Source of the DNA: an uncultured Muribaculaceae bacterium
GTDB taxonomy: Bacteria > Bacteroidota > Bacteroidia > Bacteroidales > Muribaculaceae
DNA: 37,903 bases
Reading direction: 5' to 3'
NCBI GenBank assembly: GCA_947626355.1
Contig: CANQRV010000023.1
Location: 1-37,903, forward strand
Shown here: piece by piece, positions 1 to 7,819 of the stretch
Layout: the number at the start of each line of letters is the position of its first letter
Numbering within the stretch: position 1 is the first letter of the stretch
The notes under the pieces: generated by a model
Databases searched by the model: none
Seen by the model: the letters and a program-made list of their open reading frames with translations, nothing else
Told to the model about the DNA's origin: nothing
Made by a program: the position numbers and the translations under genes

Positions 1-21
1 TCATATCTTATAATTTTTACA

Positions 22-53
22 CAAAGATACGAATTATTTCTCTGATATGCAAA
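22..53 (-). promoter_or_regulatory. Promoter reading out of the left edge
   Basis: On the minus strand a -33 TTTG (50-53) is followed after 20 nt by TATCTTTG (22-29), matching the Bacteroidetes -7 consensus TAnnTTTG. Transcription would start near position 15 and leave the window. The sequence ATGA on the minus strand at 1-4 could be the start codon of the next gene. In related genomes the gene after DUF3098 is often uppP, but nothing of it is visible here. Confidence 0.6.
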
Positions 54-79
54 TATTTAATTTATAGAAGTTCCCAATA

Positions 80-388
80 TTAATTGGATGAATGATGTTG
101 TCTTTTCTTAGGGCCCTGCCACACGATGGCGAAAGCCATGAGTAGGAATCCGAGGAAGGCCAGCGCGGGACCCACCACTATGCGGCGCGTGCTGAAGATG
201 TCGGGATTGAATCCCCCATCCACGCTTGAGCCTCCGCCGCTCATCAGCAGGAAGCCGATGATGATGAGAGCCAGACATCCGGCCATCATGAGGAAATTGA
301 TTTTCGAGAAGGGGCGCTGTGAAGCCGGCATTTTCTTAAGGCCCGGGGCTTCAGCGTCTTCGGGAGTGTTGATTGTATCCTTGTTCAT
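80..388 (-). CDS. DUF3098 family small membrane protein
   Basis: This 102-residue protein has a Pro/Lys-rich cytoplasmic start, a first hydrophobic segment at about residues 32-49 (ending in LLMSGGG), a short loop with NPDIFSTRR, and a second hydrophobic segment at about 73-91, ending in a basic His-rich tail. That two-helix layout and its place directly after ftsX fit the Bacteroidetes DUF3098 family. It starts 15 bp after the ftsX stop, so the two are probably co-transcribed. The biochemical role is unknown; a link to envelope or division functions is only inferred from the neighbourhood. Confidence 0.8.
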   Translation of the reverse strand: MNKDTINTPEDAEAPGLKKMPASQRPFSKINFLMMAGCLALIIIGFLLMSGGGSSVDGGFNPDIFSTRRIVVGPALAFLGFLLMAFAIVWQGPKKRQHHSSN

Positions 389-403
389 AATTGGGAAATG
401 GTC

Positions 404-1282
404 TTACTTGAAGAGTTCGTCGTAATCTTTATGCAGGTATCTCGACGTGGCGATGCAGGCGGCAAGGCCGCAGAGCAATGCGCCGCCCGCCACGAGCGAG
501 GCGGCAATGATGCCGAAGTCGGTCCAGGATATATAGGTGGCCACATCATCGAATCCGGCCTTCGGAGCTGCGGCGAGAGCCAGGGCGATGATGCCGGAGG
601 CCGCGAGGCCGGCTATGAGTCCGGAGAGCATGTTGGCGTTGATGAACGGGCGGCGTATGAAGCCGTCGGTGGCACCCACCAGCTGCATGGTGTGGATTGT
701 GAAGCGGCGGGAATAGATGGAGAGATGCACGGTATTGTTGATGAGCACGAAAGAGATCACCACCATCACGAGGGCGATCGCACCGAGAATCATGGCGAAG
801 GTCTCGATATTGGCGTTCATGTTCTCGACCATCACCGCGTCGGGCGCGGCCACGTCCTCCACTTCGGGAGAACGTCGTAGCTGCACCTTTATCTTCTCGA
901 TGGAGGATGGATTGGCATATTGCGGCTTGAGTGTGAAAGTGACCTCCGGCGACAACGGATTGACGCCAAAGAGCTGCTCAAGGTCCTCCCCGGTGTCGGC
1001 CGTCCAGTTGTCGAGGGCCTGCTTCGCGGTGACGACCTCTACAGAAGCCACATACGGTTTCGCCTTAAGACGCTCGGCAAACCCGGCGGCGCCGGCATCC
1101 GACACGCTGTCGGTCATGATGGCGCTGAGCTCGATGCGCTCGCGAAGCAGGTCGCTCTCATGAGTGGCGCTGACGCAGATAAGCGCTATTATACCTATTA
1201 TCAGCAAGACGAGCGCCACACTCACGATGGTGGTGAGATGTGCCGCCCAATAAGATATTTTTACCTCTTTGTTATGCTTCAT
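404..1282 (-). CDS. ftsX: Cell division protein FtsX (ABC transporter permease)
   Basis: FtsX is the membrane subunit of the FtsEX complex, which couples ATP hydrolysis to activation of cell-wall hydrolases at the division septum. The 292-residue protein shows the family layout: a cytoplasmic N-terminus (MKHNKEVKISYW), one transmembrane helix, a periplasmic domain of roughly 120 residues, then three more helices, with the conserved region VHLSIYSRRFTIHTMQLVGA after the second helix. I chose the ATG at 1282; an in-frame TTG start 30 codons upstream would overlap the promoter at 1355-1386. No ftsE is visible nearby, which is common in this phylum. It is followed by DUF3098. Confidence 0.92.
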   Translation of the reverse strand: MKHNKEVKISYWAAHLTTIVSVALVLLIIGIIALICVSATHESDLLRERIELSAIMTDSVSDAGAAGFAERLKAKPYVASVEVVTAKQALDNWTADTGEDLEQLFGVNPLSPEVTFTLKPQYANPSSIEKIKVQLRRSPEVEDVAAPDAVMVENMNANIETFAMILGAIALVMVVISFVLINNTVHLSIYSRRFTIHTMQLVGATDGFIRRPFINANMLSGLIAGLAASGIIALALAAAPKAGFDDVATYISWTDFGIIAASLVAGGALLCGLAACIATSRYLHKDYDELFK

Positions 1283-1354
1283 TTGGCTGGCTGATGAAGC
1301 TGGACACCCCCGGAGGCCCGACACGTCGAGAGGGAGCAGGTCCAGAATGAATTG

Positions 1355-1386
1355 CAAAGTTAATAAATTCATTCCCCCTTTGTCAA
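1355..1386 (-). promoter_or_regulatory. Promoter of ftsX
   Basis: On the minus strand TTG (1384-1386) and TAACTTTG (1355-1362) are separated by 21 nt, matching the -33/-7 pattern of Bacteroidetes sigma factor. It predicts a leader of about 65 nt before the ATG at 1282. Confidence 0.6.
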
Positions 1387-1407
1387 TAGTTTCTGCTTTT
1401 TTTTGAT

Positions 1408-1415
1408 TAATTTTG
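1408..1415 (+). promoter_or_regulatory. -7 element of mtaB
   Basis: TAATTTTG fits TAnnTTTG exactly; only a weak TTTC lies at the expected -33 position (1390-1393). The transcript would begin within a few bases of the ATG at 1425, giving a leaderless or nearly leaderless mRNA. Confidence 0.5.
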
Positions 1416-1424
1416 CCATGTTTT

Positions 1425-2753
1425 ATGTCAAATATCCAGTTTCAGACCAATAAAAAGCCCAAAGCAGCCTATTACACCCTTGGCTGCAAGCTCAATTTCG
1501 CCGAGACCTCGGCGATAGGACGCGCGCTGCAAGAGAAAGGAATAGAGCGTGTGTCGGGCTCCGAGACGCCCGACATCTGCGTGATCAATACCTGCTCGGT
1601 GACGGAGACAGCCGACAAGAAGGGACGGCAGCTCATCAGGCGTCTGGTGGCGCGGCATCCGCAGGCCACAGTGGTGGTGACGGGCTGCTACGCCCAGCTC
1701 AAGCCACGGGAAGTGGCTGCCATCGAGGGCGTCGACATAGTGCTGGGCTCCAATGAGAAGCTCCGAGCGGCGGAGTATGTGGAGCGATGGCTTTCCGAAA
1801 GGCACAATATCATGGAGGTGACGCCGCCACTCGACATCACCATCTTCCGCCCGTCGTGCGAGCGCGGCGAACGCACACGCTATTTCCTGAAGGTTCAGGA
1901 CGGCTGCGACTATTTCTGCACCTACTGCACAATCCCCTACGCCCGGGGACGCTCCCGCTCGGGGCGTATCGCCGACCTCACTGAGCAGGCCCGCAGGGCA
2001 GCCGCCGAAGGGGGACGCGAGATAGTGATCACCGGAGTCAATATCGGAGACTTCGGCCGCGACACCGGCGAGGCTTTCCTCGACCTCCTCAAGGCGCTTG
2101 ACGATGTGGAGGGCATAGAGCGCTACCGCATCTCATCGATAGAGCCCAACCTCATCACCGACAAGGCGTTGCGATGGATCGCCGAAGAGTCGCGGGCGTT
2201 CATGCCCCATTTCCACATCCCGCTGCAGAGCGGCTCCGACGCCGTGCTGCGCCTTATGAACCGCCGCTACGACACGACGCTCTTCCGCCACCGCATCGAG
2301 ACCATCGTCTCGCTGATGCCCGACGCCTTCATCGGCATCGACATCATAGCCGGTGCCCGCGGCGAGACAGAGGAAGAATGGCAGCGCAGCCTCGACTTCA
2401 CGGCCTCGCTGCCGGTGTCGCGCTGCCACGTGTTTCCCTATTCGGAGCGTCCGGGCACCAAGGCCCTCGGCATCGACCACATCGTGAGCCAGGAGGAGAA
2501 ACACCGGCGCGTAGCCATGCTCACCTCACTATCCGAGAGCAAGCTCGCCGGTTTCCACCGGCGCTTCGAGGGCGCCACACGCCCCGTGCTCTGGGAAAAC
2601 AGCGCCGACGGCCGGCTGATGCACGGCCACACCGACAACTACATACGCGTGGAGGCTCCGCTTCGCGAGGAGCTCCTCAACAGGGTGACGCCGGCTCGGC
2701 TGCTCCAGGCCGACGCCTCCGACCCCGAGACAATGAAAGCACAGGCATTATGA
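1425..2753 (+). CDS. mtaB: tRNA t6A37 methylthiotransferase MtaB
   Basis: MtaB is a radical-SAM enzyme that adds a methylthio group to N6-threonylcarbamoyladenosine at position 37 of tRNAs, making ms2t6A. The 442-residue protein has the three parts of the family. The N-terminal domain has cysteines in GCKLN (Cys21), NTCSVTETADKK and GCYAQL that bind the auxiliary 4Fe-4S cluster. The radical-SAM domain has the CDYFCTYCTIPYARGRSR signature, and a TRAM-like C-terminus follows. I prefer the ATG at 1425 (MSNIQF) over the in-frame TTG at 1413, which lies inside the -7 element. Its TGA stop overlaps the next start codon (ATGA), so it is translationally coupled to the GT2 gene. Confidence 0.95.
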   Translation: MSNIQFQTNKKPKAAYYTLGCKLNFAETSAIGRALQEKGIERVSGSETPDICVINTCSVTETADKKGRQLIRRLVARHPQATVVVTGCYAQLKPREVAAIEGVDIVLGSNEKLRAAEYVERWLSERHNIMEVTPPLDITIFRPSCERGERTRYFLKVQDGCDYFCTYCTIPYARGRSRSGRIADLTEQARRAAAEGGREIVITGVNIGDFGRDTGEAFLDLLKALDDVEGIERYRISSIEPNLITDKALRWIAEESRAFMPHFHIPLQSGSDAVLRLMNRRYDTTLFRHRIETIVSLMPDAFIGIDIIAGARGETEEEWQRSLDFTASLPVSRCHVFPYSERPGTKALGIDHIVSQEEKHRRVAMLTSLSESKLAGFHRRFEGATRPVLWENSADGRLMHGHTDNYIRVEAPLREELLNRVTPARLLQADASDPETMKAQAL

Positions 2754-3745
2754 AGAGACTCGCAGTCATAATACTCAACTGGAACGGCCTGGAACTGCTG
2801 AAGCGCTTCCTGCCAACCGCCGTGGCTTACAGCATATCGGATGAATCCGACCTCATAGTGGCCGACAACGGTTCGACCGACGGCAGCTGCCGATGGGTGG
2901 AGGAGAACTGGCCGCAGGTGAAGCTGCTCCGGCTCGAGCGCAACTACGGCTTCGCCGAGGGGTACAACCGGGCCATAAAGGAGACCCGCTATCCCTTCAC
3001 CGTGCTGCTGAATTCAGACGTGGAGGTGACGAAAGGGTGGTGGGAGCCTATGCTTACCTTCATGGAATGCTGCCCGGAGGCCGGCGCATGCCAGCCCAAG
3101 ATACGGTCGTGGTATGACCACGACCGATTTGAATACGCCGGGGCTGCCGGCGGCTACCTCGACCGTCTCGGCTACCCCTACTGCCGCGGACGTGTGTTCG
3201 AGAATGTGGAGGAAGACCTGGGGCAGTATGACGGAGCTCCGGAACCGGTGGCCTGGGCCTCCGGCGCGGCTCTGATGGTCGACACGGAGCTCTACCTGAA
3301 GCTCGGAGGCCTCGACACAGCCTTCTTCGCCCACATGGAGGAGATTGACCTCTGCTGCCGGATGTGGGGAGCCGGCCGAAAGGTGTATGCCCTGAGCGAC
3401 TCGCTCGTGTATCATGTAGGCGGGGCATCGCTTAGCCAGGGAGACCCGAAAAAGACCTATCTCAACTTCCGCAACAACCTGTTGCTGCTCAATAAGAACC
3501 TGCCGGCCGGCAAGGCGGGAAGGGTGCTCTTCGTGAGGCGTCTTGCCGATACGCTCGCCTTCTTCATGTTTCTCCTCAAGGGCGACAGGGCCAACGCGCG
3601 TGCCGTATTGAAGGCTCACCGCGACTACCGTAGAATGAAAGGCAGCTACCCTGAGCATCCCTCCACCGACTACATGTCGAAGCTGCCCGGCCACAAGCGC
3701 CTCATACTCCTCGACAAACTGAAGCCATCACCGCGACACCGATAA
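2750..3745 (+). CDS. Glycosyltransferase family 2
   Basis: A 331-residue GT-A type glycosyltransferase that should transfer a sugar from a nucleotide-sugar donor at the inner face of the membrane. The N-terminus has the typical VIILNWNG strand. DNGSTDGS follows at about residues 47-54, with a donor/metal-binding stretch around NSDVEV (Asp90) and a downstream HMEEIDLCCRMW segment matching the catalytic region of rhamnosyltransferase-like GT2 enzymes. The start is fixed by the ATGA overlap with mtaB; the frame stays open upstream, but only as a shadow of mtaB. The acceptor is unknown. The context (mtaB, surE) gives no pathway clue, and the gene is well outside the polysaccharide locus. Confidence 0.88.
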   Translation: MKRLAVIILNWNGLELLKRFLPTAVAYSISDESDLIVADNGSTDGSCRWVEENWPQVKLLRLERNYGFAEGYNRAIKETRYPFTVLLNSDVEVTKGWWEPMLTFMECCPEAGACQPKIRSWYDHDRFEYAGAAGGYLDRLGYPYCRGRVFENVEEDLGQYDGAPEPVAWASGAALMVDTELYLKLGGLDTAFFAHMEEIDLCCRMWGAGRKVYALSDSLVYHVGGASLSQGDPKKTYLNFRNNLLLLNKNLPAGKAGRVLFVRRLADTLAFFMFLLKGDRANARAVLKAHRDYRRMKGSYPEHPSTDYMSKLPGHKRLILLDKLKPSPRHR

Positions 3746-3759
3746 AACAAAGACAGAAA

Positions 3760-4551
3760 ATGAACACAGATAATAGACCTCTCATCCTTGTATCAAACGA
3801 CGACGGGTATGAAGCACCCGGAGTGCATGAACTCATCAGACGCCTTATCCCCTACGGCGAGGTTGTGGCCGTATGTCCCGACGGGCCCCGCTCAGGGCAG
3901 TCGATGGCCATCACGGTCAACGAGCCGCTGCACGTCAGTGAGCTCCCCGACTTCATGGGCGCGAAGATGTATAAGGTGAACGGCACACCGGTCGACTGCA
4001 TCAAGCTCGCCATGCATGTAGTGCTCCGCGGGCGACGCCCGTCGCTGGTGGCGGCGGGCATCAACCACGGCTCCAACGCGGCCATCAATGTGGTGTATTC
4101 AGGCACCATGGGAGCCGTGTTCGAGGGATGCGCCTTCGGCATACCCTCCGTGGGGTTCTCGCTCACCGACCATGCCCATGACGCCGACTTCACTCCCTGC
4201 CTCCCATTTATCGACCGCATAAGCCGCGAGGTGCTCGCCCACGGACTGCCGGAAGGGATGTGTCTCAACGTCAACATCCCCAACTGCGGCCACGTGCCTG
4301 AAAAGATGCGCGTGGTGAGGGCCTGCAAGGGCAACTGGAGCGACGAATATAAGGAATATACCGACCCTCACGGCCGGAAATTCTACTGGCTAACGGGGAA
4401 GTTCGAGAATCTGGAGCCGAACAACCGCGACACCGACGAGTGGTGTCTGAGCCACGACATCGTGTCGGTGGTGCCTACGCTTCTCGACCGCACGATGCCT
4501 CTCGCGGAGGCTCCGTCATGGCTCGCGCTGCTTGAAGAGCCGGAGGAATAA
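3760..4551 (+). CDS. surE: 5'/3'-nucleotidase SurE
   Basis: SurE is a metal-dependent phosphatase that removes phosphate from nucleoside monophosphates and is linked to stationary-phase survival. The 263-residue length is normal. The metal site is seen in LVSNDDGYEAPGV (Asp14, Asp15), with the serine loop GPRSGQSMAIT and the conserved KVNGTPVDCIKLA and AAGINHGSNAA segments after it. It starts 14 bp after the GT2 stop and is probably the last gene of the mtaB-GT2-surE operon. In many Bacteroidales lpxB follows surE; here a 547-bp gap follows instead. Confidence 0.95.
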   Translation: MNTDNRPLILVSNDDGYEAPGVHELIRRLIPYGEVVAVCPDGPRSGQSMAITVNEPLHVSELPDFMGAKMYKVNGTPVDCIKLAMHVVLRGRRPSLVAAGINHGSNAAINVVYSGTMGAVFEGCAFGIPSVGFSLTDHAHDADFTPCLPFIDRISREVLAHGLPEGMCLNVNIPNCGHVPEKMRVVRACKGNWSDEYKEYTDPHGRKFYWLTGKFENLEPNNRDTDEWCLSHDIVSVVPTLLDRTMPLAEAPSWLALLEEPEE

Positions 4552-4655
4552 AGCCCCATCTGACCAGGATTACATCAAAAGGAACATAATTTTAGTTATT
4601 TTAACAAAAATAGTGTTTCTTTAAGCAGCCCGAAAGGGGAAAAGATTAAAGAATT

Positions 4656-4687
4656 TTTCGTTAAAAGAAATATTATTGTTAATTTTG
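4656..4687 (+). promoter_or_regulatory. Promoter inside the surE-murF gap
   Basis: TTTC (4656-4659, one mismatch to TTTG) and TAATTTTG (4680-4687) are spaced 20 nt apart. No coding frame follows before the terminator at 4892-4927. Confidence 0.5.
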
Positions 4688-4857
4688 CATCGGAAATCTG
4701 CCAGACAAGCCAAGCGAGGCATTGAGACAGATGGATAGATATCAAAAAGAATAGGATAGAAAATTCTTCTCATAAGACCAATTAATCGTTTCATTGACAA
4801 TTTTATTGTTGCATTAGTAAAGTTATGGATTAATAGTTAAAATTAGGATTAGGACCA

Positions 4858-4891
4858 TCAGTCATCTGCGAATTGTTTCGCGGGTGGCTGG
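4858..4891 (+). other. Stem-loop upstream of terminator
   Basis: Bases 4858-4872 pair with 4877-4891 around a TTGT loop. All 15 positions pair if G-U is allowed, and the G-U pairs (five of the 15) suggest a fold that acts as RNA on the plus strand. It directly abuts the terminator stem. Confidence 0.55.
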
Positions 4892-4927
4892 AAAAAAGAG
4901 GGGCGTAGTGATACGCGCCTCTTTTTT
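4892..4927 (+). terminator. Strong intrinsic terminator
   Basis: A 16-bp stem (4892-4907 with 4912-4927), one G-G mismatch, loop GTGA, with an A6 run at the 5' foot and a T6 run at the 3' foot. It can act on both strands and ends either the candidate small RNA or the surE operon. Confidence 0.8.
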
Positions 4928-5022
4928 CGTCTGTACATTTCCTCGTGCATGCTATCCATCATCCGGAAACGCAAATTCAATCGTTTTTCGCGATATAGTG
5001 TGCAGATGACGGTTTTTTTGAG

Positions 5023-5030
5023 TATTTTTG
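5023..5030 (+). promoter_or_regulatory. -7 element of murF-alr
   Basis: TATTTTTG matches TAnnTTTG, about 69 nt before the start codon; the -33 region is not clear. Confidence 0.45.
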
Positions 5031-5098
5031 CAGCCGGTTTGGCCGCGTCAGAGCGGCCCTCACCGATAGAGGCATAACAACCAAAACTTTACGACGAC

Positions 5099-7576
5099 AT
5101 GAGAATGAATATGTCGGAGATATGCCGCAGACTGCGGCTCCCCTACTCCGGCCACGACACCGAGATAGACACACTGCTCACCGACTCGCGCTCGCTGAGC
5201 AAGCCTGAATCAACCCTCTTTTTCGCCATCAGCACGCCGGGAGGCAACGACGGCCACAGATATATAGGCGCCCTCTATGAACAGGGCGTGAGGAATTTCG
5301 TAGTGTCGCACATTCCCTCGGATGTGGCCGACAAGACAGACGCCACTTTCATAGTCAGCCCCGACACCGTCGAGACCCTTCAGCGCATAGCCTCGTGGCA
5401 TCCCGGCTTTCATGGCCGCATCATGGCCATCACCGGCAGCCGCGGAAAGACCACCCTCAAGGAATGGCTCTTCCAGCTGCTCGAGCCCCTCGAGGAGGTC
5501 ACCCGCTCGCCCCGCAGCTACAATTCCCAGACCGGAGTTCCCCTCTCGATGTGGACCATCAAGCCCTCAACCTCGATGGCCATCATCGAGGCCGGCATCT
5601 CGCGCATGGGAGAGATGGAGGCCCTCAGAAAATGCATCAAGCCCGACACAGTGATATTCACCAATATCCGCGACGACCATTCCGAAGGATTCAGCTCGAT
5701 GGAGGAGAAGGCCCGGGAGAAAGCCTCGCTCGCCATGGGGGAGGAGACCACCGACATCATAATCCCGCTCGACGACTGCATGATACGCGACGCCGTGGCA
5801 CGATATGCCGACCGGAAAAACATCACGACATGGTCGGTCTTGACACCCGGTGCCGACCTTTTCATAACGCGGCCAGCACGATATGGCGAAGGCATACAAC
5901 GCGTGGCATACACCTGGCACGGCATGCCCTATGAGCTCGAGGCGGAACTCGAAAGTGACACCGACCTCAGCAATCTGGCGCCGGCCCTCTGCCTGATGCA
6001 TCTGCAAGGATACGACGCCGCGACGATAGCAGCGAGATTCCGCTGCCTCCATAAGATCGACACAAGGCTCAATGTGGTGGACGGCGTCAATGGCTGCTCG
6101 ATAATCTATGACTCCTATACCTCCGACTTCTCGAGTCTCGCCCCGGCGCTCGACTTCATGCGCCGCCGCGCCATGCCGGGACAGACACCTACCCTCGTGC
6201 TCAGCGACCTGAAACATGAGACACAGGGCAACGACGACGTCTACCGCGAGATAGCCGACCTTGTAAGACGCGCCGGGATAGTGCGCTTCATCGGAGTAGG
6301 CCCTAAGCTCAAGATCGCCAGCAGGATGTTTGGCTGCGGCTCACTTTTCTTCGACACCACGGAGGAGATGCTCGCAACGCTGCGCCCCGCCGACTTCTCG
6401 GGAGAGATCATCCTGCTCAAAGGAGCGCCGGAATATTGCTTCGGCCGGATCTTCGAGATGCTCGAGGCCCGCAAGCACGAGACCGTGCTCGAGGTGAATC
6501 TCGACTCGATAGTGAAGAATTTCAATTATTTCCGCAGGCAGGTTCCACTCTCCACCGGCATTGTGGCTATGGTAAAGGCCTCGGCCTACGGAGCCGGAAG
6601 CGTGGAGATAGCCAAGACCATGCAGGACGCCGGAGCCGCCTATCTCGCCGTGGCAGTGCTCGACGAGGGCATAGAGCTGCGGCGCAACGGCATCCACATA
6701 CCGATTATGGTGATGAACCCCAAGGCGATGAATTATAAATCGATGTTCGCCAACCGTCTGGAGCCGGAAATCTACAGCATGGAAATGCTGGAGGAGGTGA
6801 TTGCCGAGGCGGTAGCCGGAGGCATCACCGACTATCCCGTGCACATCAAGCTCGACACCGGGATGCACCGCACCGGTTTCGTATGGGAGGAACTCCCGGC
6901 GCTCATGGACATGCTCGAGTCCCATAGGGAAGTGAAAATCAGGTCGGCGTTCTCCCATCTCGCCACTGCGGACTGCCCCGACATGAACGACTACACAGAG
7001 CTGCAGCTGCAAAGGTTCGCCCGATACACGGAATATATGCTCGGACGCAGCCGCGAGCCGTTCCTGCGACATATATTGAATTCGGCGGGAATACTCCGCT
7101 ATCCCTCGCATCACTACGATATGGTGAGACTCGGCATCGGTCTCTACGGAGTCAACACGCTCCCCGCCAGCATGGAGGAGCCGCTGGCCGTGGTGTCGAC
7201 ACTGCGCACCACCATAATCGCCATTCGCGACTACATGCCCGGCGAGACTATAGGATACGGGCGCCACGGCAGGATAGAACGCCCGTCGCGGATAGCCACG
7301 ATTCCAATCGGATATGCCGACGGGATGAACCGCCATTTCGGACGCGGAGCGATAAAGGTGGTGGTGAATGGCCAGGAAGCGCCGACTATCGGCAACATCT
7401 GCATGGACGCCTGCATGATCGACGTCACCGGCATCGACTGCAAGGTGGGCGACAGCGTGGAGATCTTCGGCGACAACGCCCCTATCTACCGGCTCGCCGA
7501 GGTGCTCGACACCATACCCTACGAGGTGCTCACCTCGATATCACCGAGGGTAAAGAGGGTCTACTACAGGGAATAA
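5099..7576 (+). CDS. murF-alr: Bifunctional MurF ligase / alanine racemase
   Basis: This 825-residue fusion makes and uses D-alanine for peptidoglycan. The N-terminal half (about 1-455) is MurF, which adds D-Ala-D-Ala to UDP-MurNAc-tripeptide. It has the ATP-binding loop TGSRGKTT (Lys117) and the family's central and C-terminal domains. The C-terminal half (about 460-825) is a PLP-dependent alanine racemase. Lys493 in MVKASAYGAG is the PLP lysine and Tyr720 in TIGYGRHG fits the second catalytic base; IGYADGMNR and NICMDACMIDV are further conserved segments. The fusion is known in Bacteroidetes. Three close ATGs (codons 1, 3, 5) are possible starts; I use the first. It converges on xseB with a 9-bp gap. 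Confidence 0.95.
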   Translation: MRMNMSEICRRLRLPYSGHDTEIDTLLTDSRSLSKPESTLFFAISTPGGNDGHRYIGALYEQGVRNFVVSHIPSDVADKTDATFIVSPDTVETLQRIASWHPGFHGRIMAITGSRGKTTLKEWLFQLLEPLEEVTRSPRSYNSQTGVPLSMWTIKPSTSMAIIEAGISRMGEMEALRKCIKPDTVIFTNIRDDHSEGFSSMEEKAREKASLAMGEETTDIIIPLDDCMIRDAVARYADRKNITTWSVLTPGADLFITRPARYGEGIQRVAYTWHGMPYELEAELESDTDLSNLAPALCLMHLQGYDAATIAARFRCLHKIDTRLNVVDGVNGCSIIYDSYTSDFSSLAPALDFMRRRAMPGQTPTLVLSDLKHETQGNDDVYREIADLVRRAGIVRFIGVGPKLKIASRMFGCGSLFFDTTEEMLATLRPADFSGEIILLKGAPEYCFGRIFEMLEARKHETVLEVNLDSIVKNFNYFRRQVPLSTGIVAMVKASAYGAGSVEIAKTMQDAGAAYLAVAVLDEGIELRRNGIHIPIMVMNPKAMNYKSMFANRLEPEIYSMEMLEEVIAEAVAGGITDYPVHIKLDTGMHRTGFVWEELPALMDMLESHREVKIRSAFSHLATADCPDMNDYTELQLQRFARYTEYMLGRSREPFLRHILNSAGILRYPSHHYDMVRLGIGLYGVNTLPASMEEPLAVVSTLRTTIIAIRDYMPGETIGYGRHGRIERPSRIATIPIGYADGMNRHFGRGAIKVVVNGQEAPTIGNICMDACMIDVTGIDCKVGDSVEIFGDNAPIYRLAEVLDTIPYEVLTSISPRVKRVYYRE

Positions 7577-7585
7577 GGCTACGGC

Positions 7586-7789
7586 TCACTCGGGACGGAG
7601 CTCCTCGAGACACCGGCGCACCTCTTCGTCGGTGCGGGTGAGCTTCTCACGGCATATCTTGAGCAGAGTCATAGCCTCTGTAGTGTATTTCGAGAGGCTG
7701 TCGATATCGCAGTCGTTGCTCTGCATTCTCGCCAGTATTGCCTCAAGGCGCTCTACGGCCTGGGTATATGTGATTTCTTCGGGATTCAT
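7586..7789 (-). CDS. xseB: Exodeoxyribonuclease VII small subunit
   Basis: A 67-residue, highly charged, helical protein with the family pattern ITYTQAVERLEAILARMQ near the N-terminus, followed by LSKYTTEAMTLLKICREKL. XseB binds in several copies to XseA to form the nuclease that degrades single-stranded DNA to oligonucleotides. It lies 30 bp downstream of xseA on the same strand, the usual pairing. Confidence 0.92.
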   Translation of the reverse strand: MNPEEITYTQAVERLEAILARMQSNDCDIDSLSKYTTEAMTLLKICREKLTRTDEEVRRCLEELRPE

Positions 7790-7819
7790 TATATTAAGGT
7801 GGAATAGCGTTTACATATT

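Larger units (their letters stand above)
4694..4927 (+). ncRNA. Candidate small RNA of about 235 nt
   Basis: The segment is bounded by a promoter at 4656-4687 and a strong intrinsic terminator at 4892-4927, and holds no open frame of note. Its 5' part can pair ATCTG (starting near 4696) with CAGAT about 27 nt later around a small GCC/GGC hairpin. Its 3' part has a 15-bp hairpin at 4858-4891 with several G-U pairs. I do not recognise an RNA family; the ends do not pair as 6S RNA would, and no SRP or tmRNA motifs were seen. It could instead be an unusually long 3' tail of the surE operon. Confidence 0.35.
4552..5098 (+). other. 547-bp intergenic region with promoters and hairpins
   Basis: No protein-coding frame is credible here. 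The stretch is AT-rich in its left half and contains, in order, a promoter (4656-4687), about 170 nt without clear features, a 15-bp hairpin (4858-4891), a strong terminator (4892-4927) and the murF-alr promoter (5023-5030). See the separate entries. Confidence 0.7.

Noticed and set aside
404-880. Long open frame on the plus strand opposite ftsX
   Set aside because: It is rich in His, Gly and Glu, has no family features, and mirrors the well-supported ftsX code.
2174-2749. Upstream extension of the GT2 gene
   Set aside because: The Arg/Pro/His-rich translation is a frame shadow of mtaB; the ATG at 2750 gives a complete GT2 start.
4694-4927. 6S RNA, SRP RNA or tmRNA in the surE-murF gap
   Set aside because: The ends do not pair as in 6S RNA, and neither an SRP tetraloop motif nor a tRNA-like end was found.
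6341-7336. 331-codon open frame antisense to murF-alr
   Set aside because: It has low-complexity His/Gly-rich translation without motifs, typical of GC-rich antisense frames.
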